Origin: Cupriavidus sp. UYMMa02A
Lineage (GTDB): Bacteria > Pseudomonadota > Gammaproteobacteria > Burkholderiales > Burkholderiaceae
DNA: 64,000 bases
Direction of reading: 5' to 3'
Assembly (NCBI GenBank): GCA_001725945.1
Contig: LRMT01000205.1
Location: 61,808-125,807 of the forward strand
The notes beneath the pieces are model-generated. The model had not been told where the DNA came from, ran no database searches, and worked only from the letters and a program-made list of their open reading frames with translations. Every line of letters starts with the position of its first letter. The stretch's first letter is position 1. Shown here in pieces: positions 53,524 through 62,356 of this stretch. The position numbers and the translations under genes are program-made.

Positions 53524-54165
53524 ATGACAAGCCAATCCGCCACCAAATCCGTCAAGAGTGAAAACAACCTGGTCTGGTTGGACATGGAAATGACCGGCCT
53601 GTCGCCGGAAAACGACCGCATCATCGAGATTGCGATCGTGGTGACCGATTCCGAACTCAATATCCTGGCCGAGGGCCCGGTACTGGTGATCCACCAGTCC
53701 GATGCCGTGCTTGACGGCATGGATAACTGGAACAAGGGCACCCATGGCCGCTCTGGCCTGATCGACAAGGTCAAGGCTTCCACCCTGACCGAAGCGCAGG
53801 CCGAGGCCGAACTGCTGGCCTTCCTCAAGCGCTGGGTGCCGGCCAGCAAGTCGCCGATGTGCGGCAACTCGATCTGCCAGGACCGCCGCTTCATGGCCCG
53901 CTACATGCCCAAGCTGGAGGCGTTCTTCCACTACCGCAACCTGGACGTGTCGACGCTCAAGGAGCTGTGCAAGCGCTGGGAGCCGGCCATCCACAAGGGC
54001 TTCGTCAAGCGCCAGCTGCACACGCGCTGGCCGACATCCTGGAGTCGGTGGAAGAGCTGCGCTACTACCGCACGCACTTCATCCGCCATACGCCGGCGCG
54101 CCGGCCGCGGCACCTGCCGCACCTGCGGCACCTGCGGCCCCTGCGCCGACACCCCCGCACAATAA
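53524..54165 (+). CDS. orn: Oligoribonuclease (frameshifts near the C-terminus)
   Basis: A DEDDh 3'-5' exoribonuclease that removes di- to pentanucleotides, essential in many bacteria. It has VWLDMEMTGLSPENDRIIEIA with the DxE pair, GNSICQDRRFMARYMP with the third Asp, and RNLDVSTLKEL. The last part breaks near 54022 (KRQLHT to ALADILESVEELRYYRTHF, which carries the final HxxxxxD-type residues). The C-terminal tail of Ala/Pro repeats is frame-ambiguous. I place the stop at 54165 (frame ending TPAQ). Reconstructed length about 213. Confidence 0.92.
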   Translation: MTSQSATKSVKSENNLVWLDMEMTGLSPENDRIIEIAIVVTDSELNILAEGPVLVIHQSDAVLDGMDNWNKGTHGRSGLIDKVKASTLTEAQAEAELLAFLKRWVPASKSPMCGNSICQDRRFMARYMPKLEAFFHYRNLDVSTLKELCKRWEPAIHKGFVKRQLHTRWPTSWSRWKSCATTARTSSAIRRRAGRGTCRTCGTCGPCADTPAQ

Positions 54166-54252
54166 ACAAGAACCGGTGCGCCGGCCCGTGGCCGGCGACG
54201 CCGCCGCCCGCCTGCGTCGCGCAGGCTGTCCGACCTCCGCTCCGCACGCCCA

Positions 54253-55133
54253 ATGCTTGCCCGCATCGTCTCGATCATCACGCCGGTCATCCTGATCATC
54301 CTGGTGGGCTGGTTGTACGGGCGCAAGGCGCACCCGGACATGGCGGGCATCAACCGCGCCACGCTCGACGTGATTGCGCCGCTGCTGGTGGTGTCGGCCT
54401 TCGTCAGCAAGGACTTCGTGCTGGCCGACCAGCTCGTGCTGCTGGCCTGTGCGATTGCCGTGGTGCTGGGCTCGGGCGTGCTGGCGTGGATCGTGGCCCG
54501 CGCGCTGCGGGTCGATCCGCGCACCTTCGTGCCGCCGATGATGTTCAACAACTGCGGCAATATGGGGCTGCCGCTGTCGGTCTTTGCGTTCGGGCCGGCT
54601 GGCCTGGCGCCCGCCGTGGCGCTGTTCGCGGCATCGAACCTCATGCATTTCACGATCGGCATGAAGATCGTGAACCGCCATGCCTCGATCGCGCAGATCG
54701 CGCGCAACCCGATGGTATTGGCGACGGTGGCCGGCGTCGGGCTGTCGCTCGCGCGGCCGTGGTTCGCGCTGCCGGAACCGGTCTACCAGTCGATCAAGCT
54801 GCTTGGCGATGCCACCGTGCCGCTGATGCTGTTCGCGCTCGGCGTGCGCATGAAGGACGTGAGCCTGCGCAACTGGGGCATGGGTCTGGTGGGCGCCGTG
54901 GCGTGCCCGCTCACGGGCATTGCGTGGCGCTGCCGCTCGCATACTGGGTGCCGATGACGGAGCTGCAGCGCGGCTTGCTGTTCGTCTTTGCCGCGCTGCC
55001 GCCGGCGGTACTGAATTTCCTGGTGGCCGACCACTTCCGGCAAGAGCCGGACCAGGTGGCGTCGATCGTGCTGCTTGGCAATATCGCCGCCGTGCTGTTC
55101 ATGCCGGCGGGTCTTTACCTGGGCCTGCGCTGA
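54253..55133 (+). CDS. AEC family permease (one frameshift)
   Basis: An auxin-efflux-carrier-type permease with ten predicted helices. It begins MLARIVSIITPVILIILVGW. PPMMFNNCGNMGLPLSVFAF is the characteristic discontinuous-helix motif, and LGDATVPLMLFALGVRM is its second-repeat partner. A break near 54930 (CPLTGIA to PMTELQRGLLFVFAALPPA) must be crossed to reach the end LYLGLR. Reconstructed length about 293. Relatives export organic acids or malonate; the substrate is unknown. Confidence 0.83.
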
Positions 55134-55152
55134 GCCCCGGTCTTGCCGCCGC

Positions 55153-55790
55153 TCAAGCGGCAGGCTTGCTGCGGATCGCGTGCTTGGGCCGCCAGCCTTG
55201 ACCACGCTCTCGTCGGTTTCGATATACGGGCCGCCGATCAGGTCGATGCAATAGGGCACTGCAGCAAAAATTCCCTGGACCACCGACTTGCCGGCATCGT
55301 CGCGCAGGCCTTCCAGTGTCTCGCGGATCGCGCGCGGCTGGCCCGGCAGGTTGATGATCAACGCGGCGCGGCTCGGGGTTTCGCGGATCACCGCGACCTG
55401 GCGCGACAGGATCGCGGTCGGCACGAAGTGCAGGCTGACCTGGCGCATCTGTTCGCCGAAGCCCGGCATTTCCTTCGTGCCCACGGCCAGCGTGGCCTCG
55501 GGCGTGACATCGCGGCGCGCGGGCCCGGTGCCGCCGGTGGTCAGGATCAGGTCGCAACCGGCTACGTCGACCAGCTCGATCAGCGTGCGCGAGATCTGCG
55601 CCGGCTCGTCCGGAATCAGCCGCTCGACACCCTGCCACGGCGAGGTCAGCGTGCGGCCGAACCACTCGCGCAGCGCGGGAATGCCCTCGTCCTGGTAGGT
55701 GCCGGCCGAGGCGCGGTCGGAAATCGAGACGAAACCCACCACCAGTTCGTCGGGGTGGTTGCGGGCGATCGGTTGCGTGGTCTGCGTCAT
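55153..55790 (-). CDS. mogA: Molybdopterin adenylyltransferase MogA (frameshift near the end)
   Basis: Adenylates molybdopterin before molybdenum insertion. It starts MTQTTQPIARNHPDELVVGF, followed by SISDRASAGTYQDEGIPAL. The core motif LILTTGGTGPARRDVTPEA is the MoaB/Mog signature, and INLPGQPRAIRETL follows. The frame breaks near 55195 (DESVVK to WRPKHAIRSKPAA). Reconstructed length about 212. The ATG overlaps the darP stop (ATGA), so the two are cotranscribed. Confidence 0.92.
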
Positions 55791-56398
55791 GCCTCGGGCT
55801 CCGGGGTCGGGGGTTGGTCGCCGGCCGCACCGTCCTTCGCTTCCAGCGCGGCCTTGACGGCCTGGAACAGTTCACGGAAGTAGCGCGGCGGCTTGGCCTG
55901 CTCCTTTTCCCGGCGGGCGCTGCGGATGATGTTGCGCAGCGTCTGGACGTCCACGCCGGGGTGCTCGCCCAGGAAGCGGGTGAGCGCGGCGTCGTCGGCC
56001 AGCAGCAGTTCGCGCCAGCGCTCGATCAGGTGCATGCGTGCGGTCTCGGCCTTGCTGGTGCCCTTGAAACCTTCGAGTGCGCCGCGGATGGCCTCGACCT
56101 CGTCGTCGTCCAGGCCGCGCATGACCTTGCCCACGAATTGCATCTGGCGCCGCTTGCCTTCGTGGCTGGTGGTGCGGCGCGCTTCGTGGATGGCGTCAGC
56201 CAGTGCTTCCGGCATCGGCACGCGGGCCAGGCGGTCCTTGGGCAGGGCTTCCAGCTCGACGCCAAGGTGCTGCAGGGCGGTCATGTCGCGCTTCTTCTGC
56301 GACTTGCTCTTGGGCTCGTCCATATCGGGTTCCGGGGCAAAGGTGCCAGGAAACCGGGAGCCGGGGGAATTACGGGAATTTCGCGTCATGGGCGGCAT
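55787..56398 (-). CDS. darP: Ribosome-associated protein DarP (YjgA, DUF615)
   Basis: A highly charged helical protein that associates with late 50S assembly intermediates. It is intact. Family features are KSKSQKKRDMTALQHLGVEL near the N-terminus, then LPKDRLARVPMPEALADAI and RRQMQFVGKVMRG. A Pro/Glu-rich tail ends PPTPEPEA. The ATG at 56398 adds about 25 residues before the domain; the ATG at 56323 (MDEPKSKSQ) is a credible alternative. It is upstream of mogA with a 4-base overlap and divergent from pmbA, the partner gene next to it in many proteobacteria. Confidence 0.9.
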   Translation of the reverse strand: MPPMTRNSRNSPGSRFPGTFAPEPDMDEPKSKSQKKRDMTALQHLGVELEALPKDRLARVPMPEALADAIHEARRTTSHEGKRRQMQFVGKVMRGLDDDEVEAIRGALEGFKGTSKAETARMHLIERWRELLLADDAALTRFLGEHPGVDVQTLRNIIRSARREKEQAKPPRYFRELFQAVKAALEAKDGAAGDQPPTPEPEA

Positions 56399-56431
56399 TT
56401 TATCTTGCTATGATTCCCGCTTGGACTTTTG

Positions 56432-57812
56432 ATGACACCGCCAAGCATGGACTCCATCGCCGAACAGACCGCGCACTTCACCTATACCCAGGGCCAGCTC
56501 AGCGAGATGCGCCGATGTGCTGCGTGTGGCACGCGAGCTCGGCGCAACCGATGCCGCGACCGAGATCTCGGAAGGCAGCGGCCTGTCGGTGTCGGTGCGC
56601 AAGGGTCAGGTCGAGACCATCGAGCAGAACCGCGACAAGGTGGTCGGCGTCACGGTCCTGATCGGCAAGCGCCGCGGCAATGCCAGCACGTCGGACTTCT
56701 CGCCGGCCGCGCTGCGCGCCACGGCCGAGGCGGCCTACAACATCGCCCGCTTCACGGCCGAAGACGACTGCGCCGGCCTGGCCGAGGAAGAACTGCTCGA
56801 GCGCAACCCGCAGGACCTCGACCTGTTCCACCCGTGGATGGTCGATGCCGAGGGCGCCATCGACATCGCGCGCCGTGCCGAGGCGGCGGCGTTCGCGGTA
56901 TCGCCGCGGATCAAGAACAGCGATGGCGCCAGCGTTTCGGCGCAGCATTCGCAGTTCGTGCTGGCGACCACGCGCGGCTTCTCGGGTGGCTATCCGTATT
57001 CGCGCCACTTCATCTCGTGCGCGCCGATCGCCGGTACAGGCAGTGGCATGCAGCGCGACGACTGGTACTCGTCCAAGCGCTCGCCGCTGGCGCTGGCTGT
57101 GCCGGAAGACATCGGCCGCTATGCCGCCGAACGCGCGCTGGCACGCCTGAACGCGCGCAAGTTGTCCACGCGCCGCTGCCCGGTGCTGTTCGAGGCCCCG
57201 CTGGCCGCCGGCCTGCTCGGCGCGTTCGTGCAGGCGGTATCGGGCGGCGCGCTGTACCGCAAGTCCACCTTCCTGCACGACACGCTGGGCAAGGCGGTGT
57301 TTGCGCCGCATATCCAGATCCACGAGCGTCCGCACGTGCCGGGCGCAATGGGCAGCGCGCCGTTCGACGAAGAGGGCGTCCGCACGCGCGAGCGCGATGT
57401 GGTGCGCGACGGCGTGGTCGAGGGCTACTTCCTGTCGACCTACTCGGCGCGCAAGCTCGGCATGCAGACCACCGGCAACGCGGGCGGCTCGCACAACCTG
57501 ACGCTCACGAGCGATCTCACCACAGCCGGCGATGATTTCCGCGGCATGCTGAAGAAGCTCGGCACCGGCCTGCTGGTGACAGAACTGATGGGGCAGGGCG
57601 TCAACTACGTGACCGGCGACTACTCGCGCGGCGCGTCGGGCTACTGGGTCGAGAATGGCGAGATCCAGTATCCGGTGGAAGAGATCACCATCGCCGGCAA
57701 TATGGGCGAGATGTTCCGCCAGATCGTCGCCATCGGCGCGGATTCGCTGGTGCGCGGCACCAAGGAGACCGGTTCGATCCTGCTCGAGCAGATGACGATC
57801 GCCGGGAACTGA
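56432..57812 (+). CDS. pmbA: Metalloprotease PmbA/TldE (one frameshift)
   Basis: PmbA (TldE), the partner of TldD in a cytoplasmic peptidase that trims peptide antibiotics and labile proteins. ATG 56432 or 56447 (MDSIAEQTAHFTY) starts the protein. A break near 56508 separates QLSEM from MLRVARELGATDAATEIS. Clear stretches follow: EGSGLSVSVRKGQVETIEQ, GYPYSRHFISCAPIAGTG, STRRCPVLFEAPLAAGLLG, and the C-terminal GVNYVTGDYSRGASGYWVEN. Reconstructed length about 460. It lies 1.4 kb from a double-glycine-type peptide gene; TldD/TldE maturation of such peptides is known in microcin B17. Confidence 0.93.
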
Positions 57813-57835
57813 GCACAAGCGCCAGGCATCGACAG

Positions 57836-57868
57836 AAAAGACCGCCCGAAGAACGGGCGGTCTTTTTT
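57836..57868. terminator. Terminator after pmbA
   Basis: A stem AAAAGACCGCCCG / CGGGCGGTCTTTT with an AAGAA loop and T6 tail. It can serve both strands, so it may also end the minus-strand peptide transcript. Confidence 0.85.
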
Positions 57869-57959
57869 GAGCCCGGCGTACGGCTGCCGGGCGGGCATGG
57901 GACGGATAGCGCGAACTGGCGCCGGCTTCTCCGATCCTTTCCTCCGCTCCTGCTGCGGC

Positions 57960-58219
57960 TCAGTGCTGCAGGGCCGCGACAACACCCCCCACATTGTTGA
58001 TCGAGTTCATCACGCTCTTCATGTCGACACTCGTGCGGGTCGAGGCATCGACCTGCGTGACGGGCGCCACGATCGTGTTCGGGCTGGCGAAGGACACGCC
58101 GCCGCCGTTGATGATGGCGTTGATGCCGCTATTCAGGAACAGGCTGCCGCCGCGGACGGCGCTCATCTTGGCTTGGTCCAGTCTTGTTCGACGGGCAGGT
58201 TCTTGATGGTCAGGGACAT
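57960..58219 (-). CDS. Small peptide with double-glycine-type leader (one frameshift)
   Basis: An 86-residue peptide reconstructed from ATG 58219, with TAGGAG eight bases upstream. The leader reads MSLTIKNLPVEQD, then after one restored T near 58180, LDQAKMSAVRGG. This matches the pattern of double-glycine leaders (hydrophobic positions before a Gly-Gly cut site). The rest is Gly/Ser/Asn/Val-rich with no Cys: SLFLNSGINAIINGGG, then VDMKSVMNSINNVGGVVAAL. It could be a secreted bacteriocin-like or RiPP-like peptide. No processing transporter lies in this window. The coding call is fair; the function is inference. Confidence 0.6.
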
Positions 58220-58464
58220 GATGGACTCCTAGGGTATGGCTGGGCTGGTTGTGTTGGTGGAGCACGTTTGCTGCGCTCGGAGGGATATACGCATAGGGTG
58301 TGCCAGCGCCCGGCCAGGTCCGTGTTCGCAGTCTCAAGTCACTGAAATCAAAAGGAAAGTTGGATATTGCGGTGGCTCTCGACCGAAGCCGGACGGCGCG
58401 TCCATGTTCGGGGGAGGCCAACATATCGAACTGCGCTGTTCGCGCATCTCCGACACATCGGGGG

Positions 58465-58495
58465 TCAAAAAAAAAAGCAGGGGCGGATCGCACCT
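58465..58495 (-). terminator. Terminator after folA
   Basis: On the minus strand GCAGG-TGCGATCCGCC-CCTGC is followed by a T10 run, 17 bases past the folA stop. It ends the thyA-folA transcript. Confidence 0.75.
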
Positions 58496-58511
58496 GCCTT
58501 GCCTGGGCTTC

Positions 58512-59011
58512 CTATTCTTCGCCGGAAGGCGGCCGCTCATACGTCACGAACGCATAATCAAAGCCGTTAGCCTCGGAATGATGCGTCTCCCGCGAAGTCT
58601 CAATCCATAGCCCCCGATCGATAGCGGGAAAAACGCATCACCTTCGATATCGGCATCGATCTCCGTCACCACCAGCCGATCCGCGCTGGGCAGCGCCTCG
58701 GCGTAAAGCTGCGCACCGCCGATCAGGAACACTTGCTCGACACCCACGCATAGCCGTTGCGCATCTTCGAGAGAAGCAGCCACTTCCGCGCCATCCAGCT
58801 TCAGCGAGGCATTGCGGCTCACCACGATATTGCGCCGCCCAGGCAGTGGCCGGCCGATCGAATCCCAGGTCTTGCGTCCCATGATGATCGGCGCGCCCAT
58901 GGTGGTGCGCTTGAAATGCGCCAGGTCTTCCGGCAGGCGCCACGGCAGTGTGTTGTTGCGGCCGATGGTGCCATTGCGGGCGCGCGCGACGACGAGGGTC
59001 AGCAACGTCAT
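58512..59011 (-). CDS. folA: Dihydrofolate reductase (frameshift near the end)
   Basis: Reduces dihydrofolate to tetrahydrofolate with NADPH. It begins MTLLTLVVARARNGTIGRNN, followed by LPWRLPEDLAHFKRTTMGAP and IIMGRKTWDSIGRPLPGRRN. IGGAQLYAEALPSADRLVVTEID gives the C-terminal NADPH site. A lost base near 58640 ends the visible frame wrongly; the natural reading continues ETHHSEANGFDYAFVTYE to a stop at 58512. Reconstructed length about 166. The ATG overlaps the thyA stop (ATGA), the usual thyA-folA pair. Confidence 0.95.
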
Positions 59012-59802
59012 ACGGCCACCGGTGCCTTGATGGCGGGATGCGACTGGTAGCCGACCAGCTCGAAGTCTTCGTACCGGTAGTCGAAGATGCTGTCGGGCTT
59101 GCGCACGATCCTCAGCGTCGGCAGCGGCAGCGGCTCACGCGCAAGCTGCGTCTGCACCTGCTCGTAGTGGTTGCTGTAGATGTGGCAGTCGCCGCCGGTC
59201 CAGATGAAGTCGCCCACGTCCAGCCCGGTCTGCTGCGCGATCATGTGCGTGAGCAGCGCGTAGCTCGCGATGTTGAACGGTACGCCGAGGAAAATGTCGG
59301 CGCTGCGCTGGTAGAGCTGGCACGACAGCCGGCCATCGGCCACGTAGAACTGGAAGAACGCATGGCACGGCGGCAGCTTCATGCGCGGGATGTCGGCCAC
59401 GTTCCAGGCCGAGACGATCAGCCGGCGCGAATCCGGATTGGCGCGGATCTGGTTCAGCAGGTCGGTGATCTGGTCGATGTGGCGGCCGTCGGGCGTGGGC
59501 CACGAGCGCCACTGCGAGCCGTAGACCGGCCCGAGTTCGCCGTTCTCGTCGGCCCATTCGTCCCAGATGCTGACGCCGTTTTCCTGCAGCCAGCGCACAT
59601 TGGTCGAGCCCTGCAGGAACCACAGCAGTTCCAGGATGATCGACTTCAGGTGCAGCTTCTTGGTGGTGACGACCGGAAAGCCCTGGCTCAGGTCGAAGCG
59701 CATCTGGTGGCCGAATACCGAGCGCGTGCCGGTGCCGGTGCGGTCGGCCTTTTCGGTGCCATGCTCGTACACATGGCGCATGAAGTCGAGATACTGTTTC
59801 AT
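59008..59802 (-). CDS. thyA: Thymidylate synthase
   Basis: Makes dTMP from dUMP using methylene-tetrahydrofolate, which it leaves as dihydrofolate for FolA. It is intact at 264 residues. Signatures are DRTGTGTRSVFGHQMRFDL, the active-site Cys in LPPCHAFFQFYV, CQLYQRSADIFLGVPFNIA, and GDCHIYSNHYEQVQTQL. It is followed by folA with a 4-base overlap. Confidence 0.97.
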   Translation of the reverse strand: MKQYLDFMRHVYEHGTEKADRTGTGTRSVFGHQMRFDLSQGFPVVTTKKLHLKSIILELLWFLQGSTNVRWLQENGVSIWDEWADENGELGPVYGSQWRSWPTPDGRHIDQITDLLNQIRANPDSRRLIVSAWNVADIPRMKLPPCHAFFQFYVADGRLSCQLYQRSADIFLGVPFNIASYALLTHMIAQQTGLDVGDFIWTGGDCHIYSNHYEQVQTQLAREPLPLPTLRIVRKPDSIFDYRYEDFELVGYQSHPAIKAPVAV

Positions 59803-59867
59803 CGGCGCGGGGCGGGAGAGTAAGTGACGCGGGCGCGAGCCCGCAAGCCTGGCATTTTAAAGCAAGA

Positions 59868-59891
59868 AGGGCCACCCTTCGGGCGGCCCTT
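59868..59891 (-). terminator. Terminator after terC
   Basis: On the minus strand AAGGGCCGCCC-GAA-GGGTGGCCCTT (one mismatch) followed by CTTGCTTT, 43 bases past the terC stop. Confidence 0.65.
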
Positions 59892-59933
59892 GCGGCAGCG
59901 GCCAGGGCGGCTGCCCTGGCGTGGCGGCAGGCG

Positions 59934-60646
59934 TCAGTGGCTGCTGGCCGGCTGGTGTTGCTGCTGTTGCCCGCGGCGCTTCTGCACCAGGTAGCCACCG
60001 CCCAGCACGCCGCCGATGATCAGTACGTACAGGCCCCAGTTGACCACCGGGTTGGCTTCGAAGAATGCCTTGACCAGCGGCTCGTGCACGATCATCTTGA
60101 CCGCCGTGAAGGCCAGCACGCCGGCACCGATGTAGATGATCACCGGGAAGCGGCCCATCAGCTTGAGCACCAGGCTCGAGCCCCACACCACGATCGGGAT
60201 GCTGATCAGCAGGCCCAGCACCACCAGCAGGAAGCTGCCGTGCGCGGCACCGGCCACGGCCAGCACGTTGTCCACGCCCATGACCGCGTCGGCGATGATG
60301 ATGGTCTTCATCGCGCCCCACAGCGTCGATGCGCCGGAGCCATGGCCTTCGCCGTCGCCTTCATCGGACAGCAGCTTGTAGGCGATCCATACCAGCGCGA
60401 GACCGCCGACCAGCAGCAGGCCGGGAATCTTGAGCAGCCAGACCACGCCGATCGTCATGGCCGAGCGCACTACCACGCACCCACGGTGCCCCAGACAATG
60501 GCCTTCTTCTGCAGGTGCGACGGCAGGTTGCGCGCCGCCAGGGCGATCACGATCGCGTTGTCGCCAGCCAGGACCAGGTCAATGACGACGATGGACAGCA
60601 GTGCCGTCAGGAACTGCATCGTGAACAGATCGGTAAACCACTCCAT
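59934..60646 (-). CDS. TerC family membrane protein, putative Mn2+ exporter (one frameshift)
   Basis: An inner-membrane protein of the TerC family with about seven helices. ATG 60646 gives MEWFTDLFTMQFLTALLSIV, then the metal-binding motif DLVLAGDNAIVIALA. One base is lost near 60482 (GTVGA to VVVRSAMTIGVVWLL). The second repeat carries DAVMGVDNVLAVAGAA. The tail is Gln/His-rich. Reconstructed length about 237. A yybP-ykoY riboswitch in the leader shows manganese control and supports a role in manganese efflux or loading of exported enzymes. This fits Alx/YkoY relatives. Confidence 0.9.
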
Positions 60647-60726
60647 GAACTCTCCTCAAGTACGAATAGCCGCAAACGCGCGTTGGTTCGCCTGGAGTCG
60701 TGGAGTGAGAGGGGGGACCGGGGGTC

Positions 60727-60871
60727 GCCTTTGCAAACCATGATTCCAGGTTGCAAAGGTCTTGCTCGACGCCTGGCGCGGTCTGCGCACCAGTGTCAGC
60801 ACAACCGGAGACGTCAGTCTCGGAATGACGATTGTGCTAAGGGCATGGCCCCGGAGCTACTCCCCTTTGAA
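60727..60871 (-). ncRNA. yybP-ykoY (manganese) riboswitch in the terC leader
   Basis: On the minus strand the aptamer begins TCAAAGGGGAGTAGC (60871-60857), the most conserved yybP-ykoY block. A GTCATTCCGAGACTGAC hairpin and GTTGTGCTGACACTGG follow, and it closes with CGAGCAAGACCTTTGC (60767-60752). CAAAGG pairs with CCTTTG as P1. Immediately after, CCTTTGCAA and TTGCAAAGG (60760 to 60727) can form a competing hairpin, a natural expression platform. Binding of Mn2+ would be expected to raise terC expression. Only the ends of the aptamer are certain to a few bases. Confidence 0.9.
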
Positions 60872-60906
60872 GGGACGCGGACCCGAATGCTTCCGCGTTG
60901 GGGCGG

Positions 60907-60912
60907 ATTATA
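60907..60912 (-). promoter_or_regulatory. Predicted -10 box of the terC promoter
   Basis: TATAAT on the minus strand (ATTATA on plus). It would start RNA at about 60900, just ahead of the riboswitch aptamer. No good -35 is seen. The remaining stretch to the egtD ATG (60913-61171) holds no gene that I can support. Confidence 0.55.
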
Positions 60913-61171
60913 AACGAATTGTTGCTCCATGGCGGCATTGGGGAAGATACGGCGGGGGCCGCATGTTGCGCCTGCCACACATGCGGCGCCCTTCTATGTT
61001 GCATCGCAGCAAGCGCAATCGCCGTGCGCCACCTATTCTTGAAAATCGGCTTTCGGCCGATGCGTCCCGGACAGCACAGCGGCGCATCCCGGATCCGACG
61101 CGGTCCATGAACGCGTGGCCGCGTCCGCCTTGGGAATAAGAAGTGGATCCACAACCACACAAGGAAACGTC

Positions 61172-62273
61172 ATGCCGGCTGTCCCGACCCCGCTTAACCG
61201 TTCCCGCTCCAACAACTCGCACCACAACGCCCACGATGCTCGTGCCGCGCATGCGGATATCGCCGGCCAGGCCCCCACTCTGGTCACGGTCTCCAATGGC
61301 CATGCCGCCACGGACGCGCCGCCGCAACCGGAGTTTATCCAGCAGTATCACGAAGACAGCAGCGCACTGCGCGAGCAGGTGCTGGTCGGGCTGCGCCAGT
61401 CCGAGGCATGCATCAGCCCGAAATTCTTTTACGACGTGCTCGGCTCGCGCCTGTTTGAAGCGATCACCGACCTGCCCGAGTACTACCCGACGCGCACCGA
61501 GGCGGCGATCTCGCCGGCGCCGCGCCCGCGATCGCCGCGCGCGCGGGCAGCAGCGGCTGCGTGCTGATCGACCTGGGGGCGGGCAATTGCGAGAAGGCGG
61601 CGCGGCTGTTCGGGAGCCTGCGACCGGCGCAGTATGTGGCGCTCGACATCTCGGTCGAGTTCCTGCGCGGCACGCTGTCATGCCTGCAGCAGCAGAACCC
61701 GGACATCCCCATGCTTGGGCTTGGCGCGGACCTGTGCGGCAGCTTCGACCTGCCGCGCAGCGTCAGGCGCAGCAGGCGGCTGTTCTTCTATCCGGGCTCA
61801 AGCATCGGCAATTTCTCGCCGATGGACGCGCTTGCGCTGCTGCAGCGGCTGCGTGGCGCCGCCGGGCGCGGCGACGGCGTGCTGATCGGCGTGGACCTGC
61901 TCAAGGAAGAAGCCACGCTGGTCGCCGCCTATGATGATCCGCTCGGCATCACCGCCGCATTCAACCGCAACGTACTGCGCAACGTGAACCGCATCGTCGC
62001 CACGGATTTCGATGTCGATGACTGGTGCCATGTCGCCAGCTTCGACCGCCAGGCGTCGCGCATCCAGATGCACCTGCACGCGCGCGGCCGGTCAGGGTGC
62101 GCTGGGATGGCGGGGAGCGCCGGTTTGGCGAAGGCGAGCGTATCCATACCGAGGACTCCTACAAGTACCGCCCGGGCGATTTCACGATGTTGCTCGAAGC
62201 GGCCGGCTTCGACGACCCGGTGTACTGGACCGATCCGCTGGGCTGGTTCGCGGTGTTCCACGCACGCGCCTGA
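61172..62273 (+). CDS. egtD: L-histidine N-alpha-methyltransferase EgtD (two frameshifts)
   Basis: An S-adenosylmethionine enzyme that trimethylates histidine to hercynine, the first step of ergothioneine synthesis. ATG 61172 follows AAGGAAA. The N-terminal domain has LGLRQSEACISPKFFYD-like residues and SRLFEAITDLPEYYPTRTEA. After a break near 61510 the SAM motif LIDLGAGNCEKAARLF appears, then YVALDISVEFLRG and FFYPGSSIGNFSP. A second break near 62085 (MHLHARG to VRVRWDGGERRF) leads to TEDSYKYRPGDF and the end WFAVFHARA. Reconstructed length about 367. It is upstream of egtB. Confidence 0.93.
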
Positions 62274-62356
62274 AGCCTCCCGGGCGTGGTGTCATAATGG
62301 CCGCTGCCATGGCGGGCGGGTGCCCGTCTTCGTCCTTCCCGAACGGATGTTTCCCG

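Noticed and set aside
54095..54160. A short tandem repeat (CACCTGCGG-like) that might be a CRISPR-like or regulatory repeat
   Set aside because: It is the Ala/Pro-rich coding tail of oligoribonuclease with imperfect 9-12 base units and no spacers.
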